From: Xenorhabdus anantnagensis
Lineage (GTDB): Bacteria; Pseudomonadota; Gammaproteobacteria; Enterobacterales; Enterobacteriaceae
Length of the DNA stretch: 64,000 nt
Direction of reading: 5' to 3'
Assembly (NCBI RefSeq): GCF_028598555.1
Contig: NZ_JAQRFN010000002.1
Span: forward strand, 1-64,000
The notes below the pieces were generated by a model. That model worked only from the letters and a program-made list of their open reading frames with translations, was not told where the DNA came from and searched no databases. The position numbers and the translations under genes are program-made. The number at the start of each line of letters is the position of its first letter. Within the stretch, counting starts at the first letter, position 1. Shown here in pieces: positions 20,148-32,035 of this stretch.

Positions 20148-22550
20148 TTACCAAACTCCGCCAATATTGAATTGGAACTGCTCCGATCTATCACCTTCGT
20201 ATTCCTTAATTGGCTTCGCATACGAGAAGCTCAATGGCCCTAATGGTGATATCCATTGCAAAGCAATACCGGCCGAAACACGGATATTATTTGGCTTACT
20301 GTAGTCTGGCATAGCGTGAGTCTTCGCCCAATTAGTATCCCAATTGGTATCCCATACAGTTCCTGCGTCCACAAATAGAGAAGTCCGCAGGGAATTGGAA
20401 TATTTAGCATCCAGGAATGGTGTAGGGGTAATCAGTTCGAAACTGGCAACTGCCGTCGCGTTACCTCCCACAGCATCACGGGATGGGCTATTGTTTGCAG
20501 GTACAGGGTTGCCTTTATCATCTTTCTCTAAATAAATAGCTTTCGGGCCAATATTATTCGAACGGAAGCCACGAACACTGCTAGTACCGCCGGCATAGAA
20601 GTTTTCATAGAATGGCATTTCTTTGCCACCAAAACCGCCGCCATACCCTAGACGTGTTCGTCCCATCAGCACCCATGAATGAGCATCATTCAATGGATAA
20701 TAGCCTGCTGAGTTCCAAGTGACTTTATAGAACTGATTATCTGAGCCAGGGATTGTCACTTTCGCATCCAGAGAGGATTTCAGACCCGATGTTGGGAAGA
20801 AACCCCGGTTAAGATCGTTGTAAATCCATCCCACCGTTATCGCGAAGTCATTGGAATCAAATCTTGCCTTATCATCAAAATTTTCTTTTCTGCCCATCTT
20901 GTTCAAATAACGCCACATCGCAGCCTGTGGTCGCATGTTAGACAGGGAGTTATGTATATAACCCAGTCTCAATGATAAGCCGTTATTTTCATTTAATGGA
21001 AACCCGAGCGTTCCCTCAGTACCGTATGCTTTATTAGTATAATTCGAAAGATCAGCATCATTGGCGCGGAAGTCATTATAGAACACACGTCCACCCAAAC
21101 TTACACCATCAACAGTGAAGTAAGGGTTAGTTATGGATAAGTCAGCCGATGTTGAATAGTCATTTTTACTGGCGTTGATACCTACAGAGTTTCCGGTTCC
21201 CAGCCAGTTAGCCTGCTGGACACCAACTTGGAAACTCATGCCACTTTCTGTACCGAAACCAACACCAAAGTTCATAGAACCCGTATTACGCTCTTTGACT
21301 TTGTAAACTACATCAACCTGATCCGGGCTGCTTGGCAAACGTTCAGTCTCTACATCAACAGAGTCAAAATATCCCAATCGATTTAGACGTTCTTTGCCCT
21401 GTTCAACCAAATCACTCCCCAGCCATGCGCCTTCCATCTGACGCATTTCACGACGCAGTACCGAATCTTTACTAACATCATTGCCTGAAAAGCGGATTTT
21501 ACGCACGTAGAAACGATTGCCGGCATCGATATTTACATGCAGCTTAACCGTTTTATCCGCATCATTGATTTCAGGTTGTGTCATCACACGGGGGTAAGCA
21601 TAACCATGGCGGCCAAGCAGGTTTTTGATGGCTTTTTCCATCTTGGTCACTTCTGCACCGTTATACAGTGAACCCGGCTTAATTTTAGTCAATTCGCCGA
21701 TTTGAGACTGGTAACCAGCCAAATTACCATTCAAATCAACACCTGCGATTTTGTATTGATCGCCTTCGGTGATATTGACAGTAATATAAATATCTTTCTT
21801 CTCTGGCGTCAGGTTAACTTGAGTCGAGTTGATGTTGAAACGAGCATAGCCTCGATCAAGATAGAAACTGCGCAGGGTTTCAAGGTCGCCTGCTAATTTT
21901 TGTTTCTGATATTTCTGATCAGCCATCATGTTCCACCAAGGAACATCGTCCCTAAGTTGGAAATGGTTAAGCAGCTCATTAGTTGAAAAGGCTTTATTGC
22001 CAACAATATTAATTTGTTGGATCTTGGCAGAAACCCCTTCAGAGAAAATGAGTTTCAAATCAACACGGTTGCGGGGCAGTGGCGTGACTACAGCTTTTAC
22101 TGTCGCGCTGTATTTACCAACACTGTAATAGAAATCTTCCAGCCCTTTCTCAATATTGGACAGCATGGTGCGATCAAGGGCTTCACCAACACGAACACGC
22201 GAAGCCTCAAGATTTTGCTTGAGCATATCATCTTTCACCGATTTGTTACCGGAGAAAGTAATACTGGCGATAGTTGGCCGTTCTTTTACTTGAACAACAA
22301 GTGAATTGCCATCACGTAAGACACGAACATCTTCAAAGTTTCCAGTTGAGAACAATGAGTGAATCATGCGGCTAATATCTTCATCACTAACCGTATCACC
22401 TACTCGAACTGGCATGTTCAGTAATGCTGCACCAACGGTGACACGTTGAAGACCCTCAAAGTGAATGTCCCGAACTACGAATCCGTCTGAACCGTATGCA
22501 GTGGCGCTGCCGAACAGCAGCGACGCTATGAGCAACTTTTTCATCGCCAT
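20148..22550 (-). CDS. bamA: Outer-membrane protein assembly factor BamA
   Basis: Omp85 insertase that folds beta-barrel proteins into the outer membrane. The product (800 aa) has a signal peptide ([13 protein letters not shown]...AYG), five POTRA domains and a 16-strand barrel with the loop-6 VRGF motif and a C-terminal aromatic beta-signal. The frame opens 66 nt upstream, but MAMKKLL at 22550 matches the E. coli start and leaves 34 bp after rseP. The loop after VRGF is shorter than in E. coli (no cysteine pair). Photorhabdus species make the BamA inhibitor darobactin, so strand 1 and this loop may be worth comparing. Confidence 0.97.
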   Translation of the reverse strand: MAMKKLLIASLLFGSATAYGSDGFVVRDIHFEGLQRVTVGAALLNMPVRVGDTVSDEDISRMIHSLFSTGNFEDVRVLRDGNSLVVQVKERPTIASITFSGNKSVKDDMLKQNLEASRVRVGEALDRTMLSNIEKGLEDFYYSVGKYSATVKAVVTPLPRNRVDLKLIFSEGVSAKIQQINIVGNKAFSTNELLNHFQLRDDVPWWNMMADQKYQKQKLAGDLETLRSFYLDRGYARFNINSTQVNLTPEKKDIYITVNITEGDQYKIAGVDLNGNLAGYQSQIGELTKIKPGSLYNGAEVTKMEKAIKNLLGRHGYAYPRVMTQPEINDADKTVKLHVNIDAGNRFYVRKIRFSGNDVSKDSVLRREMRQMEGAWLGSDLVEQGKERLNRLGYFDSVDVETERLPSSPDQVDVVYKVKERNTGSMNFGVGFGTESGMSFQVGVQQANWLGTGNSVGINASKNDYSTSADLSITNPYFTVDGVSLGGRVFYNDFRANDADLSNYTNKAYGTEGTLGFPLNENNGLSLRLGYIHNSLSNMRPQAAMWRYLNKMGRKENFDDKARFDSNDFAITVGWIYNDLNRGFFPTSGLKSSLDAKVTIPGSDNQFYKVTWNSAGYYPLNDAHSWVLMGRTRLGYGGGFGGKEMPFYENFYAGGTSSVRGFRSNNIGPKAIYLEKDDKGNPVPANNSPSRDAVGGNATAVASFELITPTPFLDAKYSNSLRTSLFVDAGTVWDTNWDTNWAKTHAMPDYSKPNNIRVSAGIALQWISPLGPLSFSYAKPIKEYEGDRSEQFQFNIGGVW

Positions 22551-22584
22551 CGTTGTTATGCGTTTTCCTAACCGGTCCCCCACC

Positions 22585-23937
22585 TTAAAAGCGGGAGAAA
22601 TCATTGAAAAGTGCAAGCCCCATTAATAACACCAGTAATATAGCACCAATGCGATAACTGAAGTCTTGTACACGCTCGGAGACTGGCCCCCCCTTGATCT
22701 TTTCGATAGCAAGGAAAAGCAAGTGTCCACCATCTAGTACAGGTAATGGGAACAAATTAATGATCCCAAGGTTGACGCTAATCAGCGCCAAAAACATTAA
22801 ATAATACACCAAGCCAGAATCAGCCGATACTCCAGCACCTTTGGCAATGGATATCGGGCCGCTCAGGTTATTAAGTTTTAAGTCACCCACAATCAACTTG
22901 CCGATCATCTTGACTGTCAGCTTCATCAATTGCCAAGTTTTATCTCCTGCCTCATAAATGGCAGAAAGAGGACCATATTGCTGAATAACTTTGTATTCAT
23001 CCGCCAATGGAATGATTTTCAATTCGGCGCCAGCAAAACCCTCCTCACGATCATTGGACAGTTTTCTGACTTCAGGAGTCAGAGACAGAGAAATCATTCC
23101 ACCTGCCCTTGCAACGTCCAATTTTAGAGGAATATTCGGATTCTTCCTGACAAAAGAAGAAAAAGTGTGCCAGACATCGACATCTTGACCATTGACTTTA
23201 ACGATCCTATCCCCACTTTGTAAACCTGCTTTTTCAGCAGCAGAAGCAGGATGAACTTTTTCCACTTGCGAACTAATCTGTGGAACAACAGGCATAATTC
23301 CCAAAGACAGCAAAACATCCTGTCTGGACGGATCAAAAGTCCATTCACGCAAATCCAGAGTTTTTTGAACACTATCAAGCGACGCCATGGGTAAGACATC
23401 CACAGCTACCGATGTCGCCCCTACTTTACCTATCATGGCAAGGCGTACCGAATTCCAATCAGGAGTTTCGATACCATTAACGGCTTTTAGTTCCATTCCT
23501 GGCAAAATATTTGCCTGTGCAGCAATCGAATTTTGCTTCACATCCAACACTACAGAACGCACGGATGGCACGCCAATCACAAAAACCAGCCAATAAGCGA
23601 ATACCGCCAGAATGAAGTTTGCGATTGGCCCTGCGCTGATAACCGCCGCGCGCTGACCAATAGTTTTGTTATTGAATGCCATATGACGACGTTCGGGAGA
23701 AACTTCCCCTACCCGCTCGTCGAGCATTTTGACATATCCACCAAGGGGGATAAGGGCGATAGCGTATTCAGTTCCCTGTTTATCTGTCCGACGCCAAAGC
23801 ACTTTACCAAACCCGATGGAAAAGCGTTCAACGTAGATACCACATCGTCTGGCAACCCAAAAATGACCAAACTCATGCACTGTGATGAGAACACCTAAAG
23901 CAACAATAAATGCAGCCAGATTCCAGAGAATATCCAT
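22585..23937 (-). CDS. rseP: RIP metalloprotease RseP
   Basis: Inner-membrane site-2 zinc protease that cleaves RseA to release sigma-E and removes leftover signal peptides. The 450-aa protein has HEFGH near residue 22 in TM1, two PDZ domains, and the third zinc ligand in LPVLDGGHL near residue 400. Lies between cdsA and bamA, as usual. Confidence 0.97.
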   Translation of the reverse strand: MDILWNLAAFIVALGVLITVHEFGHFWVARRCGIYVERFSIGFGKVLWRRTDKQGTEYAIALIPLGGYVKMLDERVGEVSPERRHMAFNNKTIGQRAAVISAGPIANFILAVFAYWLVFVIGVPSVRSVVLDVKQNSIAAQANILPGMELKAVNGIETPDWNSVRLAMIGKVGATSVAVDVLPMASLDSVQKTLDLREWTFDPSRQDVLLSLGIMPVVPQISSQVEKVHPASAAEKAGLQSGDRIVKVNGQDVDVWHTFSSFVRKNPNIPLKLDVARAGGMISLSLTPEVRKLSNDREEGFAGAELKIIPLADEYKVIQQYGPLSAIYEAGDKTWQLMKLTVKMIGKLIVGDLKLNNLSGPISIAKGAGVSADSGLVYYLMFLALISVNLGIINLFPLPVLDGGHLLFLAIEKIKGGPVSERVQDFSYRIGAILLVLLMGLALFNDFSRF

Positions 23938-23946
23938 TATGTACCT

Positions 23947-24810
23947 TCAGAGAATAAATCCAGAAGAAATCAACATAACCAGCCCAGCGAATACTGGAAC
24001 CGCCGCTGTTAGACTATCAACCCTATCCATGACACCACCGTGCCCCGGAATCAATTGACTGCTGTCTTTGATCCCAGATTCCCGCTTGAACATACTTTCA
24101 GTCAAATCCCCAAAGACCGAGGCAATAACCACCACCGCAGAAATCAGCAACAAATGTTCTGGCATCGCGGGAACAGGGGCAAATTTTCCAAACAACCACG
24201 AAATCAGCCCAGCAGTTAATAACCCACCGACAAGCCCCTCAAGTGTTTTGCCTGGTGATACTTTGGGGGCCATTTTATGCTTACCCATTGTGCGGCCAAA
24301 AATATAAGCGCCTGAATCGGCAGCCCATACCAACAGCATGACGTACAGCAACCACCAGGCACCATCATAGCTATTATTTTCATAGCCCTGAGTACGCAGC
24401 ACCATCATTCCACAATAAAATGGCACGATAGTCAGCACCCCAAATAGCAGACGCAAAACAACCGATGATTTCCAGATGGAGGCAGAAGCCGGATAAGTTA
24501 CCACCAATAAAATAGCGGCCACCCACCAAAGCATGCCAGCCCATAATAGATATACAATTTGTGGCTTTTCAATAAGATGAGAAAAATCCGACAAAGAGAA
24601 CTGCAAGGCTAGTAACCCTACAGCAAATAACGCGGCCAGCATGATACGTTTAAATTGAGTGAAGAGACCTGCAAATTGTCCCCATTCCCATGCAGCAAGT
24701 GTTGATACAGCAATGACAACCAACCCAAACCCTGATGGTGGGAGGACAAACAACGCTACAATAACAAGTGGAATCAATATCAACGTAGTTAAAAGACGGT
24801 ACTTCAGCAA
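23947..24810 (-). CDS. cdsA: Phosphatidate cytidylyltransferase
   Basis: Integral-membrane enzyme making CDP-diacylglycerol from phosphatidate and CTP, the branch point of phospholipid synthesis. It is 287 aa with about eight TM helices; the family signature near the C-terminus includes KRESGIKDSS and PGHGGVMDRVDS. Confidence 0.96.
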   Translation of the reverse strand: MLKYRLLTTLILIPLVIVALFVLPPSGFGLVVIAVSTLAAWEWGQFAGLFTQFKRIMLAALFAVGLLALQFSLSDFSHLIEKPQIVYLLWAGMLWWVAAILLVVTYPASASIWKSSVVLRLLFGVLTIVPFYCGMMVLRTQGYENNSYDGAWWLLYVMLLVWAADSGAYIFGRTMGKHKMAPKVSPGKTLEGLVGGLLTAGLISWLFGKFAPVPAMPEHLLLISAVVVIASVFGDLTESMFKRESGIKDSSQLIPGHGGVMDRVDSLTAAVPVFAGLVMLISSGFIL

Positions 24811-24819
24811 GTTCTCCTC

Positions 24820-25575
24820 CTATGATCCCACTTCGGCATCGTCTGGTATTGCTCCGCCAAATCGGCGTTCTCGTTTAACAAAGGCATTAATAGCACCTTC
24901 AAAAGAAGTTTCATCAAAATCAGGCCAAAGTATATCGGTAAAATACAATTCTGCATAAGCGATCTGCCATAACAGGAAATTACTGATACGATGTTCGCCT
25001 CCGGTTCTAATAACCAGATCAACTTCGGGCTGCTGTCTTAAACTGATAAAGCGACCAACTGTAGCTTCGGTGATCTCTTCTGGAACCAACTCATTTGCTT
25101 TAATTTTTTCAGCAATTTGTTTAACACTCTGAATCAGATCCCAACGACCACCATAGTTAGCAGCAATATTAAGTTGCAATCCGGTATTACCCGCTGTCAA
25201 TTCAACTGAACGGCAGATACGCTCCTGTAATCGTGAGCTAAAACGACTGATATCACCAATAACAGACAATTTCACATTGTGTTTGTGCAGGTTTTTTACT
25301 TCATTATCGAGGGCGAAAACAAACAACTCCATCAATGAATTGACTTCCTGCTGTGGGCGATTCCAGTTTTCGCTGCTAAAAGCATATAACGTCAGCGATT
25401 CAATATTATGTTTAACTGAAAAACTCACGGCACTCCGTACTGCTTTAATTCCTGCACGGTGACCAAAAATTCTTAATTTGCCACGCTTTTTTGCCCAGCG
25501 ACCATTACCATCCATAATGATGGCAACATGTCTGGGTAATGTTGGCAATGAGTCACTATCACTGGGAGATATCAC
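24820..25575 (-). CDS. uppS: Undecaprenyl diphosphate synthase
   Basis: Cytoplasmic cis-prenyltransferase that makes the C55 carrier lipid for peptidoglycan, LPS O-antigen and other glycans. The 251-aa protein has the catalytic Asp in IIMDGNGRWAK near residue 22 and the C-terminal RTGGEHRISNFLLWQ substrate motif. It ends 9 nt before cdsA. Confidence 0.96.
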   Translation of the reverse strand: MISPSDSDSLPTLPRHVAIIMDGNGRWAKKRGKLRIFGHRAGIKAVRSAVSFSVKHNIESLTLYAFSSENWNRPQQEVNSLMELFVFALDNEVKNLHKHNVKLSVIGDISRFSSRLQERICRSVELTAGNTGLQLNIAANYGGRWDLIQSVKQIAEKIKANELVPEEITEATVGRFISLRQQPEVDLVIRTGGEHRISNFLLWQIAYAELYFTDILWPDFDETSFEGAINAFVKRERRFGGAIPDDAEVGS

Positions 25576-25636
25576 TCAAAATAATCCTTAAATAACTAAG
25601 CTGACTTTTCGATAAATCCAATCACTTCCAAACATG

Positions 25637-25683
25637 AAAAAGCCGTGTTACGTGTCAATAATTACCACGGATACCACGGCTAT
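25637..25683 (-). terminator. Terminator-like hairpin between dxr and uppS
   Basis: On the minus strand AGCCGTG pairs with CACGGCT across a 27-nt loop and is followed by TTTTCATG. The 277-bp dxr-uppS gap otherwise shows no gene. The hairpin may attenuate rather than end the transcript. Confidence 0.5.
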
Positions 25684-25852
25684 TTCTGGCATGACCTGAA
25701 TGAAAGCCTTTATCTCTGGTAAGCCCTAACATGCTTATCCATGATTAGAATGCAGGAACCAGATAATTGAATTGGCTATTATAGCAACTATAATTCACTC
25801 GCGAACTATACCATTTGCCAAAACGCAAACATATATTTATTAACAAAACTTG

Positions 25853-27049
25853 CTATTTGGCAAAAGTTCTTATGGTTTCCCTCGCCAAGGCTCTTGCTAT
25901 GCTATCGATTTCTAGAACTTCTTCGATGCTTTGAGGTTCAGGTAAATTTACTTTTTCCACTACCAATCGATTGATTGTCGCAATATCGGTGAAACGGATC
26001 CCGTCGTTCAAAAAAACATTAACTGTTTCTTCGTTTGCGGCATTCAAAGCCGTTGTTGCCGCCTGTCCTTGGTGACAAGCCTCAATAGCCAATTTTAAAC
26101 AAGGGTAACGCTGATAATCCAGAGACTCAAAAGTGAGCATGCTCAATTCAGTAAAATCCAATGGCTTTGCACCGGATGAAATGCGATTAGGATAGGCCAT
26201 CGCATAAGCAATTGGGGTACACATATCCTGCGTTCCCAGCTGTGCAATGATGCTGCCATCCTGATAACGAACCATTGAGTGGATGATTGATTGGGGATGC
26301 AATAATATTTCCATTTCATCTGAAGATGCATTGAACAGGTAACACGCTTCGATATATTCCAATCCCTTGTTCATCATGGTGGCAGAGTCAACAGAAATTT
26401 TACGTCCCATTGACCAGATAGGATGAGCACACGCTTCATCTGGAGTAACATCAGGTAATTTATCTAAAAGTGTCTTGCGGAACGGTCCGCCCGATCCCGT
26501 CAGAATAATGCTGGAGATACCGTGTTCTTTTAAATTTATATTGCCGAGGTTGTGCTGAACCACCTCTGGCAGACTTTGGAAAATGGCATTATGTTCACTA
26601 TCAATTGGCAGCAGTTGTGCTTTATATTGAACAACCGCATCCATAAACAGACGACCACTGGTAATCAGAGATTCTTTGTTAGCCAGCAGTACTTGTTTGC
26701 CCTTACGGATAGCCGCCAAAGTTGGCAATAAACCTGCAACACCAACAATAGCTGACATGACCTGATCGACTTCGTCCAATGCAGCTAAATCACAAATGGC
26801 ATCTTTACCGAACAGAACTTCAGTTTGGCTTCCCTGCTCCTGCAATAACTGGCGCAGAACCTTTGCCGACTGCTCATCTGCCATTGCGGCATATTGTGGA
26901 TGGAATTCCAAACATTGCTGTGCCATGACTTCAATATTTTTCCCGGCAACCAGTGCGACGACACTGAATTTATCCGGGTTATTTCGGACAACAGAAAGCG
27001 TACTTTTCCCAATCGAACCCGTTGAGCCAAGAATAGTTAACCGTTTCAT
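25853..27049 (-). CDS. dxr: 1-deoxy-D-xylulose 5-phosphate reductoisomerase
   Basis: NADPH-dependent enzyme converting DXP to MEP, the first committed step of the non-mevalonate isoprenoid pathway. The 398-aa protein has the N-terminal nucleotide motif [11 protein letters not shown], the metal-binding acidic residues in PIDSEHNAI, and the GSGGPFR and AHPIWSMG substrate loops. Confidence 0.97.
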   Translation of the reverse strand: MKRLTILGSTGSIGKSTLSVVRNNPDKFSVVALVAGKNIEVMAQQCLEFHPQYAAMADEQSAKVLRQLLQEQGSQTEVLFGKDAICDLAALDEVDQVMSAIVGVAGLLPTLAAIRKGKQVLLANKESLITSGRLFMDAVVQYKAQLLPIDSEHNAIFQSLPEVVQHNLGNINLKEHGISSIILTGSGGPFRKTLLDKLPDVTPDEACAHPIWSMGRKISVDSATMMNKGLEYIEACYLFNASSDEMEILLHPQSIIHSMVRYQDGSIIAQLGTQDMCTPIAYAMAYPNRISSGAKPLDFTELSMLTFESLDYQRYPCLKLAIEACHQGQAATTALNAANEETVNVFLNDGIRFTDIATINRLVVEKVNLPEPQSIEEVLEIDSIARALARETIRTFAK

Positions 27050-27077
27050 TTTAATACTCTAAGTATACTACTGATAT

Positions 27078-27116
27078 AAAATCACAATGGAAAATCACAA
27101 CAGAAAATCGTAATAG
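27078..27116. repeat. 13-bp tandem repeat, three units
   Basis: AAAATCACAATGG, AAAATCACAACAG and AAAATCGTAATAG follow one another between frr and dxr. Confidence 0.8.
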
Positions 27117-27189
27117 TTTGAGCGGAATAGAGCGCTATGTCCATCGCTTGAGAAAGAAATGTGATACGAAGTGTAATATCAAAGATAAG

Positions 27190-27218
27190 AACAACGCCGC
27201 AGGAATTGCGGCGTTGTA
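27190..27218 (-). terminator. Hairpin downstream of frr
   Basis: A 10-bp GC-rich stem, CAACGCCGCA (27192-27201) with TGCGGCGTTG (27207-27216), has a 5-nt loop and is followed on the minus strand by TTCTTATCTTT. Strong structure with a weak T-run. Confidence 0.7.
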
Positions 27219-27233
27219 TGTATGAAATGGCAA

Positions 27234-27791
27234 TTAGAAATCCATCAGCTCAGTTTCTTTATTTGCCAGCGCTTCATCAATTTTCTTAATGAAGCTGTCG
27301 GTCAGTTTCTGAACGTCATCTTGTGAACGGCGTTCTTCATCTTCACTGATTTCTTTGTCTTTCAGCAGAGACTTGACCTTCTCGTTCGCATCACGACGAA
27401 TGTTACGGATGGATACACGACCCTGCTCCGCTTCGCCACGAACAACTTTAATCAGATCCTTACGACGCTCTTCTGTCAGTGGTGGCAGTGGAACACGGAT
27501 AGTGGTTCCGGCAGAAGATGGGTTCAGGCCCAGATCAGAAGCCATAATTGCTTTTTCGATAGCCGCAGTCATAGAACGATCAAATACTGTGATCGCCAAA
27601 GTGCGAGCATCTTCTGCAACAACGTTTGCAATCTGACGCAGAGGAGTCGCTGAGCCATAATATTCAACGCTGATGCCATCCAGCAGACTAGGAGAAGCAC
27701 GGCCAGTACGAACCTTGCTGATTTGGTTTTTCAGTGCTTCGACGCTTTTTTCCATGCGGTCTTGTGCGTCTTTTTTGATTTCATTAATCAC
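27234..27791 (-). CDS. frr: Ribosome recycling factor
   Basis: Releases ribosomes from mRNA after termination together with EF-G. I place the start at a GTG at 27791, giving [13 protein letters not shown] and exactly 185 aa as in E. coli. The open frame continues 99 nt further upstream, but that stretch is three 15-bp tandem repeats (encoding DLHMG units) and is not part of the conserved protein. Confidence 0.96.
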   Translation of the reverse strand: MINEIKKDAQDRMEKSVEALKNQISKVRTGRASPSLLDGISVEYYGSATPLRQIANVVAEDARTLAITVFDRSMTAAIEKAIMASDLGLNPSSAGTTIRVPLPPLTEERRKDLIKVVRGEAEQGRVSIRNIRRDANEKVKSLLKDKEISEDEERRSQDDVQKLTDSFIKKIDEALANKETELMDF

Positions 27792-27827
27792 GTTACAAAC
27801 CCTTGGGAGATGGTTATTTTTTAGGCC

Positions 27828-27872
27828 ACCTATACGTAAATCACCCATATGTAAATCACCCATATGTAAATC
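27828..27872. repeat. 15-bp tandem repeat, three units, upstream of frr
   Basis: ACCTATACGTAAATC followed by two perfect copies of ACCCATATGTAAATC lies 37 bp upstream of the frr start. The array happens to stay open in the frr frame and so creates a false 33-residue extension. Confidence 0.9.
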
Positions 27873-27994
27873 ACAGATAAGGTGAATCAAATACGCTAAG
27901 GAATATATGGCCCTGTGTCATTAAGTTTGGCGCATCAGGACGCTGATCATACCGTCAAATTTCACCGATGTCTCTGAGCACGAATTATGAAAAA

Positions 27995-28723
27995 TCAGTT
28001 GTGAGAGATCAACGTACCTTCATTTTCTCCCATCACAACACGACGAAGTGCGCCTGGTTTGTTCATATTAAAGACACGAATTGGCAGGTTATGGTCACGG
28101 GCCAGCGTAAAGGCCGCCAGATCCATCACTTTCAATTCACGCTCCAATACTTCCTGATAAGTGAGCTTATTGTAGAGAACGGCTTCAGGATTTTTTGCAG
28201 GATCAGCAGAATAAACGCCATCAACCTTGGTCGCTTTTAACACAACATCCGCTTCAATTTCAATGCCACGCAGACATGCAGCGGAATCTGTTGTAAAGAA
28301 CGGGTTACCAGTACCCGCAGAGAAAATAACAACACGACCGTGACGCAGCAAGCTGATCGCCTCAGCCCAGCTATAATTGTCACATACGCCATTCAATGGG
28401 ATGGCAGACATCAAGCGAACATTCACATAGGCGCGGTGCAAAGCATCGCGCATTGCCAGGCCATTCATCACAGTCGCCAACATGCCCATGTGATCGCCTA
28501 CTACACGGTTCATTCCTGCTTCTGCCAAGCCCGCGCCACGAAACAGGTTGCCTCCTCCAATAACGACACCGACCTGAATACCCAGCTCAACCAGTTCTTT
28601 GATTTCCTGAGCCATACGGTCTAAGACGCTGGCGTCGATACCAAAACCTTCTGCGCCTTGTAGGGCTTCTCCACTGAGCTTAAGCAGGATTCTCTGATAT
28701 ACGGGTTTTGCATTGGTTGCCAT
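27995..28723 (-). CDS. pyrH: Uridylate kinase
   Basis: Hexameric UMP kinase of the amino-acid-kinase fold, supplying UDP for nucleic acids and sugar nucleotides. It is 242 aa, with LKLSGEAL at the N-terminus and GGGNLFRG in the nucleotide site. Standard place between tsf and frr. Confidence 0.97.
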   Translation of the reverse strand: MATNAKPVYQRILLKLSGEALQGAEGFGIDASVLDRMAQEIKELVELGIQVGVVIGGGNLFRGAGLAEAGMNRVVGDHMGMLATVMNGLAMRDALHRAYVNVRLMSAIPLNGVCDNYSWAEAISLLRHGRVVIFSAGTGNPFFTTDSAACLRGIEIEADVVLKATKVDGVYSADPAKNPEAVLYNKLTYQEVLERELKVMDLAAFTLARDHNLPIRVFNMNKPGALRRVVMGENEGTLISHN

Positions 28724-28830
28724 GGTGTTCAGTCCTAAGCAGATAAGGAATATTGGGGATTTATTACGACTTACTCAACTACTACACATCCACGCTATAC
28801 AGCCCAGATGTAAAAATTCATCATCAGATA

Positions 28831-28860
28831 AAACAGAACCGCCAATCGGCGGCTCCGTTT
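28831..28860 (-). terminator. Terminator of the rpsB-tsf unit
   Basis: On the minus strand AGCCGCC pairs with GGCGGTT over a 4-nt loop and is followed by CTGTTTTATC, 10 bp after the tsf stop. Confidence 0.8.
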
Positions 28861-28867
28861 AAGAAAA

Positions 28868-29725
28868 TTAAGACTGTTTGCTCATTGCAGCAACTTCTGC
28901 CGCGAAATCAGCTTCAACTTTCTCAATACCTTCACCCACTTCGAAGCGGATGAAGTTGATTACGTTAGCATTGTTTTCTTTCAGCAGATCGCCAACAGAT
29001 TTGCTTGGGTCCATCACGAAGCTTTGACCAGTCAGAGAGATTTCGCCGGTGAATTTGTTCATGCGGCCAGAAACCATTTTCTCTGCGATTTCGCGAGGCT
29101 TACCAGATTGCATTGCGATGTCCAGCTGGATCTGGTGTTCACGCTCAACTACATCAGCAGGAACGTCAGTTGGGTTCACGTATTCTGGCTTGCTTGCAGC
29201 AACGTGCATTGCGATGTGCTTGATCAGTTCTTCGCTAGCGCCTTCAGCAGCAACCAGAACACCGATACGAGCGCCGTGCAGATAAGAACCAACTGCTTCA
29301 CCTTCCAGGATAGCAACGCGACGAATGTTGATGTTTTCACCAATTTTCGCTACCAGAGCAGTACGCTGTTCTTCGAACTGAGCTTTCAGTGCGTCGATGT
29401 CAGAGTTTTTGTCTGCCATAACAGAAGCAATAACTTCTTTACCGAATGCCAGGAAGCCTGCATCTTTAGCAACGAAGTCAGTTTCACAGTTCAGTTCAAC
29501 GATAGCTGCAAATTTAGCATCAGCCGCAACTTCAACCAGAATAACACCTTCAGCAGCAACACGGCCCGCTTTCTTAGCCGCTTTTGCCTGACCTGATTTA
29601 CGCATGTTATCGATAGCCAGCTCGATATCACCATTTGCTTCAACCAGTGCTTTCTTACATTCCATCATGCCTGCGCCAGTACGCTCACGCAGTTCTTTTA
29701 CCAGAGCAGCGGTAATGTCAGCCAT
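28868..29725 (-). CDS. tsf: Elongation factor Ts
   Basis: Guanine-nucleotide exchange factor for EF-Tu, 285 aa. It has the N-terminal UBA-like domain with [13 protein letters not shown] and the EF-Tu contact motif ETDFVAKD near residue 80. It is the second gene of the rpsB-tsf operon. Confidence 0.98.
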   Translation of the reverse strand: MADITAALVKELRERTGAGMMECKKALVEANGDIELAIDNMRKSGQAKAAKKAGRVAAEGVILVEVAADAKFAAIVELNCETDFVAKDAGFLAFGKEVIASVMADKNSDIDALKAQFEEQRTALVAKIGENINIRRVAILEGEAVGSYLHGARIGVLVAAEGASEELIKHIAMHVAASKPEYVNPTDVPADVVEREHQIQLDIAMQSGKPREIAEKMVSGRMNKFTGEISLTGQSFVMDPSKSVGDLLKENNANVINFIRFEVGEGIEKVEADFAAEVAAMSKQS

Positions 29726-29775
29726 TTGTTTTATTCCTCGATGTGTCTCGCGGGAAGATAATATTCCGCGTGGAA

Positions 29776-29811
29776 AGTTCTATATCAGATAATAGTTCTA
29801 TATCAGATATG
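29776..29811. repeat. 18-bp tandem duplication between rpsB and tsf
   Basis: AGTTCTATATCAGATA recurs with an 18-bp period in the rpsB-tsf spacer, next to an attenuator-like hairpin. Confidence 0.8.
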
Positions 29812-29838
29812 TAAAGGGGGCCGTGACAGGCCCCCTAA
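29812..29838 (-). terminator. Attenuator-like hairpin between rpsB and tsf
   Basis: The minus strand forms a 7-bp all-GC stem (GGGGGCC/GGCCCCC) followed by TTTACAT. Partial termination here would lower tsf expression relative to rpsB, as known for E. coli. Confidence 0.6.
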
Positions 29839-29890
29839 CCAATATATTTCAATACCTGGTCAATAAGGGCTCAAGAATGAGCATGCCTTA

Positions 29891-30790
<900 letters not shown>

Positions 30791-30881
30791 AGCATCTCTG
30801 CACATTGCATCATATCAGCAACAATTACACAGAATACCGGCGCGCTTTATACCACAAACCGCCGTCAGACTCCAACATTTG

Positions 30882-30926
30882 TTACAGCTATATATGCTAT
30901 CGCTATATATGTTACAGCTACATTTG
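30882..30926. repeat. 15-bp tandem repeat, three units, in the map/rpsB spacer
   Basis: TTACAGCTATATATG, CTATCGCTATATATG and TTACAGCTACATTTG lie between the divergent rpsB and map promoters. The rest of the 439-bp spacer holds the rpsB leader on the left and a small hairpin (AGTCGG/CCGACT, 31021-31039) just before map. Confidence 0.85.
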
Positions 30927-31055
30927 CTACCATCTCTGCTTGAAAAATGAGGGTTATATTGGCATACATTCGGTGGGCTGATACCATTACCGACAACACT
31001 TTTCTTAGTTAATATCAAGTAGTCGGTGATTTCCCGACTTAAATGGACCCATTTC

Positions 31056-31853
31056 ATGGCTATTTCTATCAAAACAGATGAAGACATTCAGAAAATGCGC
31101 ATTGCCGGACGTCTGGCAGCAGAAGTTCTGGAAATGATTGAGCCTTACGTTAAGGCTGGTGTCACAACGGGTGAACTTGATCGTATTTGCCACGAGCATA
31201 TCACCGAAAAACAGCAGGCCATCTCAGCTTGTCTGGGCTACCACGGCTTCCCCAAATCCGTGTGCATTTCCGTCAATGACGTGATTTGCCACGGCATTCC
31301 AAGCGATGACAAAATCCTGAAAGAAGGTGATATCGTCAATATTGACGTTACAGTCATCAAAGATGAATTCCACGGTGATACGTCTAAAATGTTCATTGTC
31401 GGCAAGCCAACCATTCAAGGTGAGCGTCTGTGCCGTATAACACAGGAAAGCCTGTATCTTGCCCTGAAAATGGTCAAGCCTGGCATCCGCCTGCGTACCA
31501 TTGGCAAAGCAATTCAGCAATTTGTGGAAGGTCACGACTACTCTGTTGTTCGCGAATACTGCGGCCACGGCATCGGTAGAGTCTTCCACGAAGAGCCGCA
31601 CGTTCTGCATTATGATGCTGATGATGGTGGCGTTGTATTGCAAAAAGGCATGGCGTTCACCATTGAACCGATGGTCAATTCTGGGGATTTCCGTATCCGC
31701 ACCATGAAAGATGGCTGGACAGTTAAAACCAAAGATCGCGGTTGGTCTGCACAATACGAGCACACCATTGTCGTTACCGACAATGGCTGTGAAATTATGA
31801 CTTGGCGCAAAGAAGAAGAGGCGCATATCTCTGCTGTATTAGTGAACGCATAA
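31056..31853 (+). CDS. map: Methionine aminopeptidase, type I
   Basis: Removes N-terminal methionine from nascent proteins. The 265-aa protein shows the metal ligands of the pita-bread fold in NIDVTVIKDEFHGDTSKMF, GHGIGRVFHE and TIEPM. The frame is open 30 nt further upstream, but MAISIKTDEDIQKMR at 31056 matches the E. coli start. It is divergent from rpsB. Confidence 0.97.
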   Translation: MAISIKTDEDIQKMRIAGRLAAEVLEMIEPYVKAGVTTGELDRICHEHITEKQQAISACLGYHGFPKSVCISVNDVICHGIPSDDKILKEGDIVNIDVTVIKDEFHGDTSKMFIVGKPTIQGERLCRITQESLYLALKMVKPGIRLRTIGKAIQQFVEGHDYSVVREYCGHGIGRVFHEEPHVLHYDADDGGVVLQKGMAFTIEPMVNSGDFRIRTMKDGWTVKTKDRGWSAQYEHTIVVTDNGCEIMTWRKEEEAHISAVLVNA

Positions 31854-31904
31854 TTGCCAGCGAGTGCTTATCACCTTTAACCGGGAAGCCGCCAAGAAGT
31901 AATC

Positions 31905-31939
31905 AAAAAGCTCCCTGACAACTCACGGGGAGCTTTAAT
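31905..31939 (+). terminator. Terminator of map
   Basis: AAAGCTCCC (31907-31915) pairs with GGGAGCTTT (31928-31936) and is followed by AATCTTTG. Confidence 0.75.
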
Positions 31940-32035
31940 CTTTGTCACGAATACCTGTTCATCCCGCGATTTTCTCAGTAATCTGGTCATCATGGTCTGT
32001 TTCCTCATGAGCTTTCTCATAATAGGTCTCTACAT

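Noticed and set aside
22551-22616. 22-residue extension of BamA overlapping rseP
   Set aside because: The signal peptide MAMKKLLIA at 22550 matches the family; the extension would precede the signal peptide.
27792-27890. N-terminal extension of ribosome recycling factor
   Set aside because: Encoded by 15-bp tandem repeats; the 185-aa form from the GTG at 27791 matches the family exactly.
29024-29596. 190-codon plus-strand frame inside tsf
   Set aside because: Antisense shadow of tsf, whose reading is certain.
31224-31826. 200-codon minus-strand frame inside map
   Set aside because: Antisense to conserved map; no start signal.
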